Source: UBA5018 sp947463165
GTDB taxonomy: Bacteria > Cyanobacteriota > Cyanobacteriia > PCC-6307 > Cyanobiaceae
Reading direction: 5' to 3'
Assembly (NCBI GenBank): GCA_943371245.1
Contig: CALRTY020000019.1
Coordinates: 1-64,000 of the forward strand
DNA: 64,000 bases
The position numbers were made by a program, and so were the translations under genes. Position 1 is the first letter of the stretch. Each line of letters begins with the position of its first letter. The notes under the pieces are model-generated. The model worked only from the letters and a program-made list of their open reading frames with translations, had not been told where the DNA came from and made no database searches. Shown piece by piece: positions 34,177-43,304 of the stretch.

Positions 34177-35181
34177 TCAGCTCAGAGCAATGCTCTGGGC
34201 GCCGGGCTTGATGTGCACCGTATTGGTGAACCGGGCGGTGTTGTCAAGGGTGCTGATCACCAGGGAGCTGGTGCGGACGCAGTCCTTCTCGAACTTGACC
34301 CCGTGGAACAGCAGGCCATCGGTGATGCCGCTGCCAGCGAATACCACGTTTTCACCCGAGGCCAGCTCCTCGGCCTCGTACACCTTGTCGGGATCGGCAA
34401 TGCCCATCTCGGCCAGGCGGGCCAGGTTGCCCTCGCGGGTGAGGCCTTCCCACTCACTGGTTTGGGCCACGGCCGGGTCATAGACCAGCTGGCCCTGGAA
34501 GTGACCACCGAGGGCCCGCAGGGCGGCGGCGGAGATCACCCCCTCAGGGGCGGCGCCGATGCCCATCAGGGCATGGGTGCCGGTGCCGGCAAAGCCACAG
34601 GCGATGGCGGCTTGCACGTCGCCGTCTGAGATGGGCTGAACGCGGGCGCCGGTGGCGCGGATCTCGGCGATCAAGTCTTTGTGGCGGGCGCGGTCCATCA
34701 CCACGATCACCAGCTCAGAGGCGGCAATTCCCAGGGCCTCGCTGAGGATCTGGATGTTTTCAGTGGCCGACTTGCGGATGTCCACCTTGCCCTTGGCGGC
34801 CGGGGGAGCGGCCAGCTTCTTCATGTAGAAGTCGGGGGCGTTAAACAGCCCGCCCCGGTCGGAGGCGGCCAGTACGGCCATCGAACCGCGCTGGGCGTTG
34901 GCGCAGAGGTTGGTGCCTTCGCAGGGATCCACGGCGAAATCGACGCCGGGGCCAGTGCCGCTGCCCACCTCCTCGCCGATGTAGAGCATCGGGGCCTCAT
35001 CCCTTTCGCCCTCGCCAATCACAATGCGGCCCTGCATCTGGATCTGGCCCATGCGGGTGCGCATCGCTTCCACAGCGGCGGCATCAGCCTCATTTTTCAG
35101 GCCCAAGCCGGTAAGTTCGGCGGATGCGATGGCGGCCTGTTCGACGACCTCGAGAATTTCTTGGATGAGGGTGCGATCCAC
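34177..35181 (-). CDS. glpX: Class II fructose-1,6-/sedoheptulose-1,7-bisphosphatase
   Basis: From GTG 35181 the protein is 334 aa, beginning VDRTLIQEILEVVEQAA, as in other cyanobacterial GlpX. GEGERDEAPMLYIGEEVG and AVDPCEGTNL are the metal-binding sites. In cyanobacteria this enzyme is the main FBP/SBP phosphatase of the Calvin cycle. The open frame to 35253 adds a poorly supported segment. It is divergent from rpe across 172 bp, pairing two Calvin cycle genes at one promoter region. Confidence 0.95.
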   Translation of the reverse strand: MDRTLIQEILEVVEQAAIASAELTGLGLKNEADAAAVEAMRTRMGQIQMQGRIVIGEGERDEAPMLYIGEEVGSGTGPGVDFAVDPCEGTNLCANAQRGSMAVLAASDRGGLFNAPDFYMKKLAAPPAAKGKVDIRKSATENIQILSEALGIAASELVIVVMDRARHKDLIAEIRATGARVQPISDGDVQAAIACGFAGTGTHALMGIGAAPEGVISAAALRALGGHFQGQLVYDPAVAQTSEWEGLTREGNLARLAEMGIADPDKVYEAEELASGENVVFAGSGITDGLLFHGVKFEKDCVRTSSLVISTLDNTARFTNTVHIKPGAQSIALS

Positions 35182-35353
35182 AGTGATCCGGCAGGGAGAA
35201 GATGGCGCTTCGCTGGAGTGGTGGTAAAAAGCAGTTAGCGGGCCAGGGGGCAAGCGCCGCAGGACCTTTCACCACCGAAGCACGCGCAACTGTATCAGTG
35301 CTCTCCCGGGCCGATCCGTAGGATCCCGGCCATCCCTCGCCTTCCTGGAGTCC

Positions 35354-36025
35354 ATGGGCAGCAAGCAGCTGGTGGTCTCGCCATCGATTCTCTCCGCAGA
35401 CTTCTCACGCCTCGGTGAGGATGTTCGGGCTGTGGACGAAGCCGGCGCCGACTGGATCCATGTCGATGTGATGGATGGGCGCTTTGTGCCCAATATCACC
35501 ATCGGCCCCCTGATCGTGCAGGCCCTGCGCCCGGTCACCCAAAAGACTCTCGACGTTCACCTGATGATCGTGGAGCCTGAGAAATATGTGCCGGAATTCG
35601 CCAAGGCCGGCGCCGACATCATTTCGGTGCAGGTGGAAGCCTGCCCCCATCTGCACCGCAACCTCGGTCAGATCAAGGATCTCGGCAAGTTGGCCGGTGC
35701 CGTGCTTAACCCCGGCACCCCCCTGGACAGCTTGGAGTATTGCCTGGAGCTCTGCGACCTGGTGCTGATCATGAGCGTCAACCCCGGTTTCGGTGGCCAG
35801 AGCTTCATTGAGAGCCAGGTGCAAAAGATTCGCGACCTGCGCCGCATGTGCGACGAAAAGGGTCTCGATCCCTGGATCGAGGTGGACGGTGGCATCAAGG
35901 CTGAGAACGCCTGGAAAGTGATCGAAGCCGGTGCCAATGCCATCGTTAGCGGCTCCGGTGTGTTCAACCAGCCCGACTACGCCGCCGCCATCACCGGCAT
36001 TCGCAACAGCAAGCGCCCCGCCTGA
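35354..36025 (+). CDS. rpe: Ribulose-phosphate 3-epimerase
   Basis: This 223-aa TIM-barrel enzyme interconverts ribulose- and xylulose-5-phosphate in the Calvin and pentose phosphate cycles. SPSILSADFSRLGEDV, HVDVMDGRFVPNITIG, VNPGFGGQSF and IEVDGGIK carry the metal and catalytic residues. Length and motifs are standard. A terminator-like hairpin lies 260 bp downstream. Confidence 0.97.
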   Translation: MGSKQLVVSPSILSADFSRLGEDVRAVDEAGADWIHVDVMDGRFVPNITIGPLIVQALRPVTQKTLDVHLMIVEPEKYVPEFAKAGADIISVQVEACPHLHRNLGQIKDLGKLAGAVLNPGTPLDSLEYCLELCDLVLIMSVNPGFGGQSFIESQVQKIRDLRRMCDEKGLDPWIEVDGGIKAENAWKVIEAGANAIVSGSGVFNQPDYAAAITGIRNSKRPA

Positions 36026-36035
36026 TCTCCTCCAA

Positions 36036-36245
36036 GGGCCCATACACTTCATGGGCCCATAAACCTCATGGGCCCTAGACCTCTAGCCCCCCGGTAACCC
36101 CTGCCCAGCCCTCTGCTGCCAACAACGTTTGCGGCCAACAGCCATAGGGGGATATCTGCGATAGGGGGGCAACAGCGTTTGCGGCCAACAGCCATGGGGG
36201 ACCAACAACCATTGCGGTTAACAGCCGTTGCGGTTAACAGCCATA
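36036..36245. repeat. Mixed short tandem repeats after rpe
   Basis: A 17-bp unit GGGCCCATACACTTCAT repeats at 36036 and 36053 with a partial third. Further on, a 20-bp string CGTTTGCGGCCAACAGCCAT occurs at 36126 and 36176, and TTGCGGTTAACAGCC at 36212 and 36228. Together they fill most of the 385-bp gap between rpe and ccsA; no gene is seen in it. Confidence 0.8.
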
Positions 36246-36283
36246 GCTGCCAATCAGCTTCGTTGTAACTCGTATAAAACATC

Positions 36284-36327
36284 AAACCCCGAATCGCCAG
36301 CTCTGCGCTGACGGTTCAGGGGTTTTT
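36284..36327 (+). terminator. Rho-independent terminator for rpe (imperfect long stem)
   Basis: AAACCCC (36284-36290) pairs with GGGGTTT (36319-36325), extended inward by a partly paired GAATCGCCAGC/GCTGACGGTTC arm, and is followed by TTTTTG. A second T-rich run follows. Orientation fits the rpe mRNA; it may also work for ccsA from the other side. Confidence 0.65.
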
Positions 36328-36410
36328 GTATAAATATTTTTTTCGACCAGAGCACCCCTCTCGCAAGTAATGGATAAGCTGCGGTAGTTATGCTACGTAA
36401 ATAAAGATGC

Positions 36411-37352
36411 TTAGTCGTTGAAAAACCAGCCGTAGCTATGCAGGCCAATTCCTAGCAGGTTGACGCCGATATAGCAAACGGCAATCACCACCAGGCCGGC
36501 GCTGGCTACGATAGCCGGTTTGCGGCCCTGCCAGCCGCGAATCAAGCGAGTGTGCAGGTAGGCGGCATAGACCAGCCAGCAGATCAGAGCCCAGGTTTCC
36601 TTGGGATCCCAGCTCCACCAGCTGCCCCAGGCCTCGTTGGCCCACACGGCACCGCTTACCAATCCCACCGATAGCAGCAAAAAGCCAACGGTGATTGTGC
36701 GGTAACTGAGCGAATCGAGCGTCTCGGCGATGCCGATGGTTTCGCTGCTCAATTTGAACTGGCCTGCCTCCAGCTGCGGACCATCCATGGCCAGCCGGGC
36801 TTGGCGAAAGGAACCGCTGCCGATCGAATTGCTGCGCAGTTGCAATTGATTGCCCCGGTCTGTGAACAGCACCGCTACAGACAGAAGCGAGCCCACCAAC
36901 AGGGCTGCATAGCTGATCATGATCACGCTTACGTGCATCACCAGCCAGCTGGAGCGCAGGGCGGGCACCAGGGGAGAGGCCTCCTGCAGCCGATCGGGCA
37001 GCGCGAAGCTGGCGAAGGCCACACAGCCCAAGGCCATCGGCGTAGCGGCTGCCGGCACCAGGGGCGAGCTCCAGCTGCGCTCCACCAGCAACTGGGTGAG
37101 GGTGCAGCCCCAGGCCAGGAAGCAGAGCGATTCATAGAGATTGCTGATCGGAAAGTGGCCTGCATCCCACCAGCGCAGCACCAATTGGGCGGTGAGGGCC
37201 AGGTTGGCTGCCGCCACCAGCAGCCGCACCAGGCCACTGGAACGGCCGCCGCTGACCGCCCAGAAGGAGATGGGCAGCACCAGCAGCAGCAGAGCAAAAG
37301 CCAACAAGCCCAGGGCGATCACCGGGTCGTCAGAGAGCGGCAGCCCCAGCAT
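36411..37352 (-). CDS. ccsA: Cytochrome c biogenesis protein CcsA (ResC/Ycf5)
   Basis: This multi-pass membrane protein carries the tryptophan-rich heme-handling motif WGSWWSWDPKETWAL near residue 250, with about eight hydrophobic segments and conserved His residues (LVMHVSVIMISYA; AAYLHTRLIRG). With CcsB it transports and attaches heme to c-type cytochromes on the lumenal side. I take ATG 37352 (MLGLPLSDDPV, 313 aa). The frame is open to 37442, overlapping the lptF/G 3' end by 41 bp, so a TTG or upstream start is possible. Last gene of the lpt operon. Confidence 0.88.
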   Translation of the reverse strand: MLGLPLSDDPVIALGLLAFALLLLVLPISFWAVSGGRSSGLVRLLVAAANLALTAQLVLRWWDAGHFPISNLYESLCFLAWGCTLTQLLVERSWSSPLVPAAATPMALGCVAFASFALPDRLQEASPLVPALRSSWLVMHVSVIMISYAALLVGSLLSVAVLFTDRGNQLQLRSNSIGSGSFRQARLAMDGPQLEAGQFKLSSETIGIAETLDSLSYRTITVGFLLLSVGLVSGAVWANEAWGSWWSWDPKETWALICWLVYAAYLHTRLIRGWQGRKPAIVASAGLVVIAVCYIGVNLLGIGLHSYGWFFND

Positions 37353-37401
37353 CAGCAGCAATTGAGAAATAGTTGCTCCAGTCTGCCCTGTGATCCAAAT
37401 T

Positions 37402-38604
37402 TCAGCGGCTGGCTTGGCGCAGCAGCCACAGACCGCCAGCAAGGCCGATCAGCACTGGTAGCCAGGCGGCCCCGATCGGCAGCAGGGCCCCCTTGATGCC
37501 CAGGGAGCTGAAGATAAACGACATCAAGTAGTAGCCAAAGATCAGCAGCACACTGATGCCAAAGCCCTGGCTGCGGCTGGTGCGCACATGGGGCCTCACC
37601 CCCAGGCTGCTGCCGATCAGCCCGAACACCAGACAGATGGCCGGGAAGGCGAACTTTTCCTGGATCCGCACCCTCAGCCGCCTGGATTCCAGCTGGTTGC
37701 CAGCCTCCCGCAGCAGCCGTTCGGCCCGACGGGCTTCGCCGACGGTCATCACGCTGGCGTCGGTGGGCAGCTCGGCGATGCGAATCGGGTTGCGACTCAT
37801 CGGATAGAGATAGCGATCGAAGCGGGCGCTGGTGGTGAGGGCGCTGCTGCCTATCTCAACACTCGTAATACGCCCATCAAGAAATTCCCACATCCCCTCT
37901 TTGTTGTTCCAGCGAGCCCTATTGGCCTGCAACATCTGGCGTTGACCGGTGCGGGAAAAATCAAGCACCGTCACATCCTTCATCTCCCCATCATAAAACT
38001 TGTGGGCATAGAATAGCTGACTAAGCCCTTTTTCAACGGTGCCATCGGGCTGCTGTATCTGTCCATAGGTTGGATACAGCACGTGTTCTCCATTGGCAGC
38101 GGTAACGGCGCGACCCAATCCCCGCTCAAAACTGATCGTGGCTTCTCGATTCGCCTTGGGCACAATTTGATCATTAAATACAAATGTCAGTGCACTCATC
38201 ACCAGGGCCATGGCCAGGGCAGGGGCCACCATGCGACGGGTGCTGACGCCAATGCTCCGCAGTGCCGTCAGTTCACTGCCGCTGGATAGGCGGCTAAAGG
38301 CCAGCAGGGTGGCCATCAAGGTGGCCATCGGAAAGGAAAGCACCAGAAAACTGGGTAGGCGATAGCCCAGCACCTGCAGGGCTATCCACACAGGCAGCCC
38401 CGATTCGGCCACCCGGCGCACCAGTTCGAAAACCACGCCCACCGACAGGGAGACAGCCGTAAAGGCGGCGATGCCGAACAGCAGCGGCGCGATCAGCTCC
38501 CCCAGCAGCCAGCGATCGAGCAGGGGCAGCCGCCGCCAGGGACTGAGCAATGGCCTCAGCAGCGGTCGCAGGCTGGACCGCCCCCCCCTCATCCCTCCAC
38601 TCAC
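37402..38604 (-). CDS. LptF/LptG-family LPS export permease
   Basis: This 400-aa protein has the YjgP/YjgQ architecture. N-terminal membrane helices (LLDRWLLGELIAPLLFGIAAF, RLPSFLVLSFPMATLMATLL), a periplasmic domain (about 120-290) and three C-terminal helices are present. It forms the inner-membrane part of the lipopolysaccharide transporter powered by LptB. Only one such gene is visible here. Its start (GTG 38604) overlaps the lptB stop (GTGA); an ATG four codons later is also possible. Confidence 0.85.
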   Translation of the reverse strand: MSGGMRGGRSSLRPLLRPLLSPWRRLPLLDRWLLGELIAPLLFGIAAFTAVSLSVGVVFELVRRVAESGLPVWIALQVLGYRLPSFLVLSFPMATLMATLLAFSRLSSGSELTALRSIGVSTRRMVAPALAMALVMSALTFVFNDQIVPKANREATISFERGLGRAVTAANGEHVLYPTYGQIQQPDGTVEKGLSQLFYAHKFYDGEMKDVTVLDFSRTGQRQMLQANRARWNNKEGMWEFLDGRITSVEIGSSALTTSARFDRYLYPMSRNPIRIAELPTDASVMTVGEARRAERLLREAGNQLESRRLRVRIQEKFAFPAICLVFGLIGSSLGVRPHVRTSRSQGFGISVLLIFGYYLMSFIFSSLGIKGALLPIGAAWLPVLIGLAGGLWLLRQASR

Positions 38605-39329
38605 AGTTGAAAATCCTCCCCGAGATAGTGGCGGCGCACCAGGGGATCGGCGCCCACCTCAGCCGAGCTGCCGGCGGCCAATATGCGGCCCTCGGTGAGG
38701 ATGTAGGCGCGATCGGTGATTGCCAAGGTTTCGCGCACGTTGTGATCGGTGATCAGCACCCCCATGCCACGGCTGCGCAGGCTGCCGATCAGAGCCTGTA
38801 AATCCGCCACCGCCATCGGATCTACACCGGCAAATGGTTCATCTAGCAGCAGATAGCGCGGACCGCCCTCGCCCACCGCCAGGGCTCGAGCCACCTCACA
38901 GCGGCGGCGTTCCCCGCCGGAAAGCTGGTAGCCACGACGGTGCTGAAAAGGGCCCAGGTGAAATTCTTCAATCAAAGCCTCTAGCCGTTGCTGGCGCAGG
39001 GCGCGGGGCGCCTGGCTCACCTCTAGGGCCAGGCGCAGGTTGTCACGCACGCTGAGCTGGCGGAAAACACTGGCTTCCTGGGGCAGATAGCAAATGCCGC
39101 GCCGCGCCCGCATCGGCATCGGCAGGGCTTGAACAGCTTCTCCATCCAGCAGCACCTGGCCCCGATCGGGGCGCAGCAGCCCAGTCACCAGACTGAAGGT
39201 GGTGGTCTTGCCGGCACCGTTGGGGCCCAGCAGACCCACTACCTCTCCTGGATGTAGCTCCAGGGTCACCTGGCTCACCAGCGGCCTGCCCCCGATGCTG
39301 AGGGTTACCTGATCCAGCAACAAACTCAT
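38601..39329 (-). CDS. lptB: LPS export ATPase LptB
   Basis: This 242-aa ABC ATPase has Walker A GPNGAGKTTTFSL, signature LSGGERRRCEVARAL, Walker B YLLLDEPFAGVDP and the characteristic LptB end (LLITDHNVRETLAITDRAYIL). It powers the LptF/G permease next to it. It overlaps lptA upstream by four bases (ATGA) and lptF/G downstream by four (GTGA), so the three are tightly coupled. Confidence 0.95.
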   Translation of the reverse strand: MSLLLDQVTLSIGGRPLVSQVTLELHPGEVVGLLGPNGAGKTTTFSLVTGLLRPDRGQVLLDGEAVQALPMPMRARRGICYLPQEASVFRQLSVRDNLRLALEVSQAPRALRQQRLEALIEEFHLGPFQHRRGYQLSGGERRRCEVARALAVGEGGPRYLLLDEPFAGVDPMAVADLQALIGSLRSRGMGVLITDHNVRETLAITDRAYILTEGRILAAGSSAEVGADPLVRRHYLGEDFQL

Positions 39330-39877
39330 GGAGCGGCACTGGGGGCTTGGGAGCGGCTCGAATTGCTGGTGGGCTGGGAGCCAGTTGGCTGGGAACCCGT
39401 AACTGGAGCATTTTTGCTAGGTGGCAGGCGCACCTTGCTGAATACCTGCTCATTGCTGGGGGGCTGGGCCACCAGCCTCTGGGTATTGAGGTCATAGGTG
39501 ACCCGCTCAGCCCGCAGGGAGTGGCCGTCGGTCTGCACCACATCCACGTCTCCAGTGAGCACTACGCGCCCCTCTTGGCTGAAGTATTGGGCTTGCCGGG
39601 CCGTGACCACCACCCTCTGTTCTGGATAGACGATGCGCACGTTGCCAGTGGCTGTGATCACGCCGGTCTTGTTGTCGGCACGTTGCAAATCCGACTCGAT
39701 GGTGACCTGGCCAGCGGTGGTGCTGGGCCCAAGCGGGGCGGCAGTCTCCTGGGCCTGGACGGCTGTAACCAGCCCCACCAGCAAGCCCAGGCCGCTAAGG
39801 GCAATCCTGGCGGCCGCCCGGGGCGAGTTCAGACGCCAACCCAAGCGGCCGCATTGATAGGGAAGTAATCGCATCAT
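39326..39877 (-). CDS. LptA/OstA-like periplasmic protein
   Basis: From ATG 39877 the protein is 183 aa (a TTG two codons earlier is possible). A signal peptide (LSGLGLLVGLVTAVQAQE) is followed by an OstA-type beta-jellyroll (TIESDLQRADNKTGVITATGN, VVTARQAQYFSQEGRVVLTG). It should bridge LPS from inner to outer membrane. The C-terminus is Ser/Thr/Pro-rich (GSQPTGSQPTSNSSRSQ). Confidence 0.85.
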   Translation of the reverse strand: MMRLLPYQCGRLGWRLNSPRAAARIALSGLGLLVGLVTAVQAQETAAPLGPSTTAGQVTIESDLQRADNKTGVITATGNVRIVYPEQRVVVTARQAQYFSQEGRVVLTGDVDVVQTDGHSLRAERVTYDLNTQRLVAQPPSNEQVFSKVRLPPSKNAPVTGSQPTGSQPTSNSSRSQAPSAAP

Positions 39878-39916
39878 GCCCAAGCGCTCGCTTCCCCCAT
39901 GGGGTTTGTTTACAAT

Positions 39917-40312
39917 TTACAGATTGTGAGCCTCGCCCCCCTGGCCCTGGCCCAGGTGAGGTATGGGCAGGTCCGCTAGAGGCTGGTTACTCTGCAGGGC
40001 CTGGAGGCGGCTGCGGACGCAGCTGCGCAGGGGCTCTAGGGGGATGTTCAGGGCCTGATCGCCGCAGGTCTGCAACCGCCCCAACCCCTCGCCAAACAGG
40101 ATCATCGCCCCACGGCCGTTGCCCCGCTCCAGATGTAACTGGGCCACGGCCACCTGCAGGATTCCCTGCAATACGGGCCGCATTGGACCACAGGTTTCAT
40201 GCCAGAGCTCCTCAAACAGGTCGTGGCAGTCATGCCATTCACCGGCATTGAACAGCTGTTTTGCCTCAGCCAACCTGGGATCTGCCAAAAGCTGCAGCTC
40301 TTCATCTTGCAC
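39917..40312 (-). CDS. DUF309 protein
   Basis: This 131-aa protein starts at GTG 40312 and contains the DUF309 signature LFNAGEWHDCHDLFEELWHET with a His/Glu-rich pattern, then two helices (VLQGILQVAVAQLHLERGN). The fold is a small helical bundle; function unknown. It lies 40 bp from lptA on the same strand and may be the first gene of the lpt operon transcript. Confidence 0.85.
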   Translation of the reverse strand: MQDEELQLLADPRLAEAKQLFNAGEWHDCHDLFEELWHETCGPMRPVLQGILQVAVAQLHLERGNGRGAMILFGEGLGRLQTCGDQALNIPLEPLRSCVRSRLQALQSNQPLADLPIPHLGQGQGGEAHNL

Positions 40313-40940
40313 GACCTACCCCCATACCTGTTTCAGCCTAATGTTGCAGGCATTGTAGGACAATGTAGGCATTGCAAAGCAATGCAAGGCGGGATGATAT
40401 TCCGTGGGGCAAGAATTTAAAGAACATCTCGAAAAATCTGCTCTGGTGGCGCAGCCGGTACCATTAGCGCCTTCGAGAAAGGACTCTCGCTCACTAGCAT
40501 GGTTTTGAGCCGGCGTTTTTCGAGGTGCCTTAAAGTGCAACATCCTCCATGTTAATACTTAGAAACATAATGCTCAGCAAGAAATAACCCAGGGGGAGGT
40601 TGTCACTGCCCTGCTCGGAAGGGCCCAACTCAGTAGGGCAATATCAAGTAGGATGATGCTTAACAGGAAAGAACTCAACAGAAAAATACTCAACAGAAAA
40701 TGCATACTGCCCAGCTCGGCAGGGCATTACTCAGCTGGCCAGTAGTCAGCAGGACGCTGGTAGATGTAGTGATAAGTGCAATGCTAATTAGGAAAGTACT
40801 GAGCGGGCGGTGCTCAGAAGGTAGTACTTGGTGCAGAGCTTAGTGCAGAGCTTAGTAAGAGAATCAGCTCAAATATTGCTTATTATGGGTAAGGTGGCCC
40901 TGCGCAGGCCGGAGCTTGTGCAGGGCGAGGATCACAGGAT
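40313..40940. other. Long gap of degenerate repeats between DUF309 and typA
   Basis: No gene is visible in 628 bp. The segment 40560-40870 is built of loosely related 14-17-bp pieces, for example ACTCAACAGAAAA (twice near 40674 and 40690), CAGCTCGGCAGGGCA and GTGCAGAGCTTA (twice near 40830). The flanks show no clear promoter. Confidence 0.5.
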
Positions 40941-42749
40941 TCAGCGCTTGGCGGCCTTCTTGGCAGGCAATTTGCGGAGCCGAATCGATTCGGGAGTAAC
41001 TTCGAGCATTTCGTCAGGGCCGATATATTCTAGAGCTCTTTCTAGGGTCATTTGCAGAGGAGCCTGTAGGGTGTCTAGTTCCTCAGCACCGGCAGATCGC
41101 ATGTTGGTGAGCTGCTTGGTCTTGCAGACGTTGATCTCCAGATCCTGGGGACGGTTGTTTTCGCCCACGATCATGCCCTTGTACACTTTGACGCCAGGGC
41201 TAATAAAGTATTGGCCCCGATCCTCGGCATTTTTTAGTGCATAGAAGGTGGCTACGCCTTCTTCAAAGGAAATGAGAACCCCATTGCGCCGGGTATCAAA
41301 GTCACCCTGCATCTGCCGGTAATCGAGGAAGGAGTGGCTCATGATGCCCTCGCCGCGGGTGGCTCGGATGAATTCACCGCGGAAACCGATCAAGCCCCGG
41401 GAAGGAACGATGAATTCCAGCTGGGTGCGGCCATCATTGGTGTTTTCCATGTTCTGCATCTCCGCCTTGCGGATGCCCAGCTTTTCAATGCAGGAGCCCA
41501 CGGATTCTTCCGGCACATCCAGCACCAGGGTTTCGAAGGGTTCGTTGGGGGTGCCGTTGATGGTGCGGTAGATCACCTGGGGCTGGGAGACCTGAAACTC
41601 ATACCCTTCGCGGCGCATCGTTTCAATCAAGATGCCCAGGTGCAGTTCACCGCGGCCACTGACAGCCCAACGATCGGGGGAATCGGTGTCCTCTACCCTC
41701 AGGGCCACATTGGTGAGCAGCTCCTTCTGCAGCCGGTCGCGAATCTGACGGCTGGTGACGAACTTGCCTTCCTTACCGGCAAAGGGAGAGTCGTTGACCA
41801 CAAAGGTCATCTGCAGGGTGGGTTCATCCACCTTGATCAGCGGCAGGGCCTCCGGGTTGTCGGGGCAGGCGATGGTCTCGCCAATATTCACCTCATCAAA
41901 ACCGCAGACAGCCACCAGATCGCCGGCGGATGCCTCCTCAATTTCAACCCTCTGTAGGCCCTTAAAGCCCAGCAGTTTGCTGATTCGACCGCGCTTGATC
42001 TTGCCGTCATCGCGAATCAAGGCGGCGGGCTGGCCAGACTTAATGCTGCCATTATGAATGCGGCCGATCATGATCCGGCCCAGGAAATCACTGTAGTCGA
42101 GAGTGGTTACTTGTAATTGCAGTGGCTTGTTGGGATCGCCTACCGGAGGTGGAACGTGGCGCAGGATGGCCTCGAAGAGGGGACGCATACTGTCGCTTTC
42201 AGTCTTCATATCCGGCTTGGCATAGCCGGCCATACCACTACCAAAAAGGTAGGTAAAATCGCACTGGTCGTCATCTGCGCCCAGCTCAAGGAACAGATCG
42301 AGAACCTTATCCACTGCAATCTCGGGATCTACCCTGGCCCGATCAATCTTGTTTACAAAAACGATTGGGCGTAGCCCTTTCTCCAGCGCTTTCTTAAGCA
42401 CAAAGCGAGTTTGGGGCATCGGGCCCTCATTCGCATCGACAATCAGCAGACAGCCATCCACCATGCCCAGCACCCGCTCCACTTCGCCGCCAAAATCGGC
42501 GTGGCCAGGGGTATCGACAATGTTGATACGAATTCCTTCGTAATCTACGGCTGTGTTCTTGGAGAGAATGGTGATACCGCGCTCCCGCTCCAAATCGTTG
42601 GAGTCCATCACGCAGGTGGGCACAGCTTCGTTGTCGCGGAAGATGCCCGACTGGGCAAGCAGCGCGTCTACGAGCGTGGTCTTGCCGTGGTCAACGTGGG
42701 CAATGATCGCGATATTGCGAATCGGCGTGCCAGTGTGTGCGCCGCTCAT
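40941..42749 (-). CDS. typA: Translational GTPase TypA/BipA
   Basis: This 602-aa GTPase starts RNIAIIAHVDHGKTTLVDALL (G1), with G3 DTPGHADFGGEVERV and G4 VNKID, then EF-G-like domains and a C-terminal domain unique to BipA. It acts in ribosome biogenesis and stress or cold adaptation. Frame, length and start are standard. It stands alone between two long gaps. Confidence 0.97.
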   Translation of the reverse strand: MSGAHTGTPIRNIAIIAHVDHGKTTLVDALLAQSGIFRDNEAVPTCVMDSNDLERERGITILSKNTAVDYEGIRINIVDTPGHADFGGEVERVLGMVDGCLLIVDANEGPMPQTRFVLKKALEKGLRPIVFVNKIDRARVDPEIAVDKVLDLFLELGADDDQCDFTYLFGSGMAGYAKPDMKTESDSMRPLFEAILRHVPPPVGDPNKPLQLQVTTLDYSDFLGRIMIGRIHNGSIKSGQPAALIRDDGKIKRGRISKLLGFKGLQRVEIEEASAGDLVAVCGFDEVNIGETIACPDNPEALPLIKVDEPTLQMTFVVNDSPFAGKEGKFVTSRQIRDRLQKELLTNVALRVEDTDSPDRWAVSGRGELHLGILIETMRREGYEFQVSQPQVIYRTINGTPNEPFETLVLDVPEESVGSCIEKLGIRKAEMQNMENTNDGRTQLEFIVPSRGLIGFRGEFIRATRGEGIMSHSFLDYRQMQGDFDTRRNGVLISFEEGVATFYALKNAEDRGQYFISPGVKVYKGMIVGENNRPQDLEINVCKTKQLTNMRSAGAEELDTLQAPLQMTLERALEYIGPDEMLEVTPESIRLRKLPAKKAAKR

Positions 42750-43304
42750 GAAGACAAAATCGTGGGGGAGATAAGGAATCTGATAAGCCGGCCAGCATTG
42801 CTAGACCTTGGGTTTATCGAAACCTGATGGATCGGAACCTGATGCAGCGGACCGGATGGTCCGCTTGAACACAATCGCCTCAAAACATTCCCTGTAATGA
42901 CCCGTTTCCGAATCATCACCAGCAGTTGATTTTATCGGTGACAAGCAGTTATCAGGTGTAGGTCCCACCCGTCACCGGGAGAACCTGTGCCAATATTCAG
43001 CTCGGACCCGATCAAACCTGCGCTTGGGTTTGGTGCAAACCAGTGATCAACGATTTACTGTACGCCACGCCCCTGCCGCCAACGTTAAGAGAGGCTTCAA
43101 GCCTGGGCGGCTATTCCCTGCCCGCTGGCGCTGACTGGGCCCTTGCTGACTGGCTAGTGCCTGGCTGAGCCAGCCTCGGCCCAGATGCTAAAGGCTGTCT
43201 CGCGGCCAACGGCTTCAGAGCTTGAATATCGCGTTTGCACCGCTTGGCGCCGCTACTTGGCGCTACCGCCTGGGGCCAGTCCTCTCATCGACTGAACTTT
43301 GGGG
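42750..43304. other. Gap upstream of typA, nothing recognised
   Basis: The 555 bp between the U32 gene and typA contain no ORF that I trust. The typA promoter must lie here. A segment at 42938-43000 with some self-complementarity (GGTGAC...GTCACC) was examined and fits no riboswitch or small RNA that I know. Confidence 0.4.

Noticed and set aside
37353..37442. Longer CcsA start overlapping lptF/G
   Set aside because: Possible, but the extra residues are Cys-rich and not membrane-like; ATG 37352 gives the normal start. Left open as an alternative.
42938..43000. Self-complementary stretch as a possible riboswitch
   Set aside because: Stems are short and no known riboswitch core (cobalamin, TPP, glutamine, c-di-AMP) matches.
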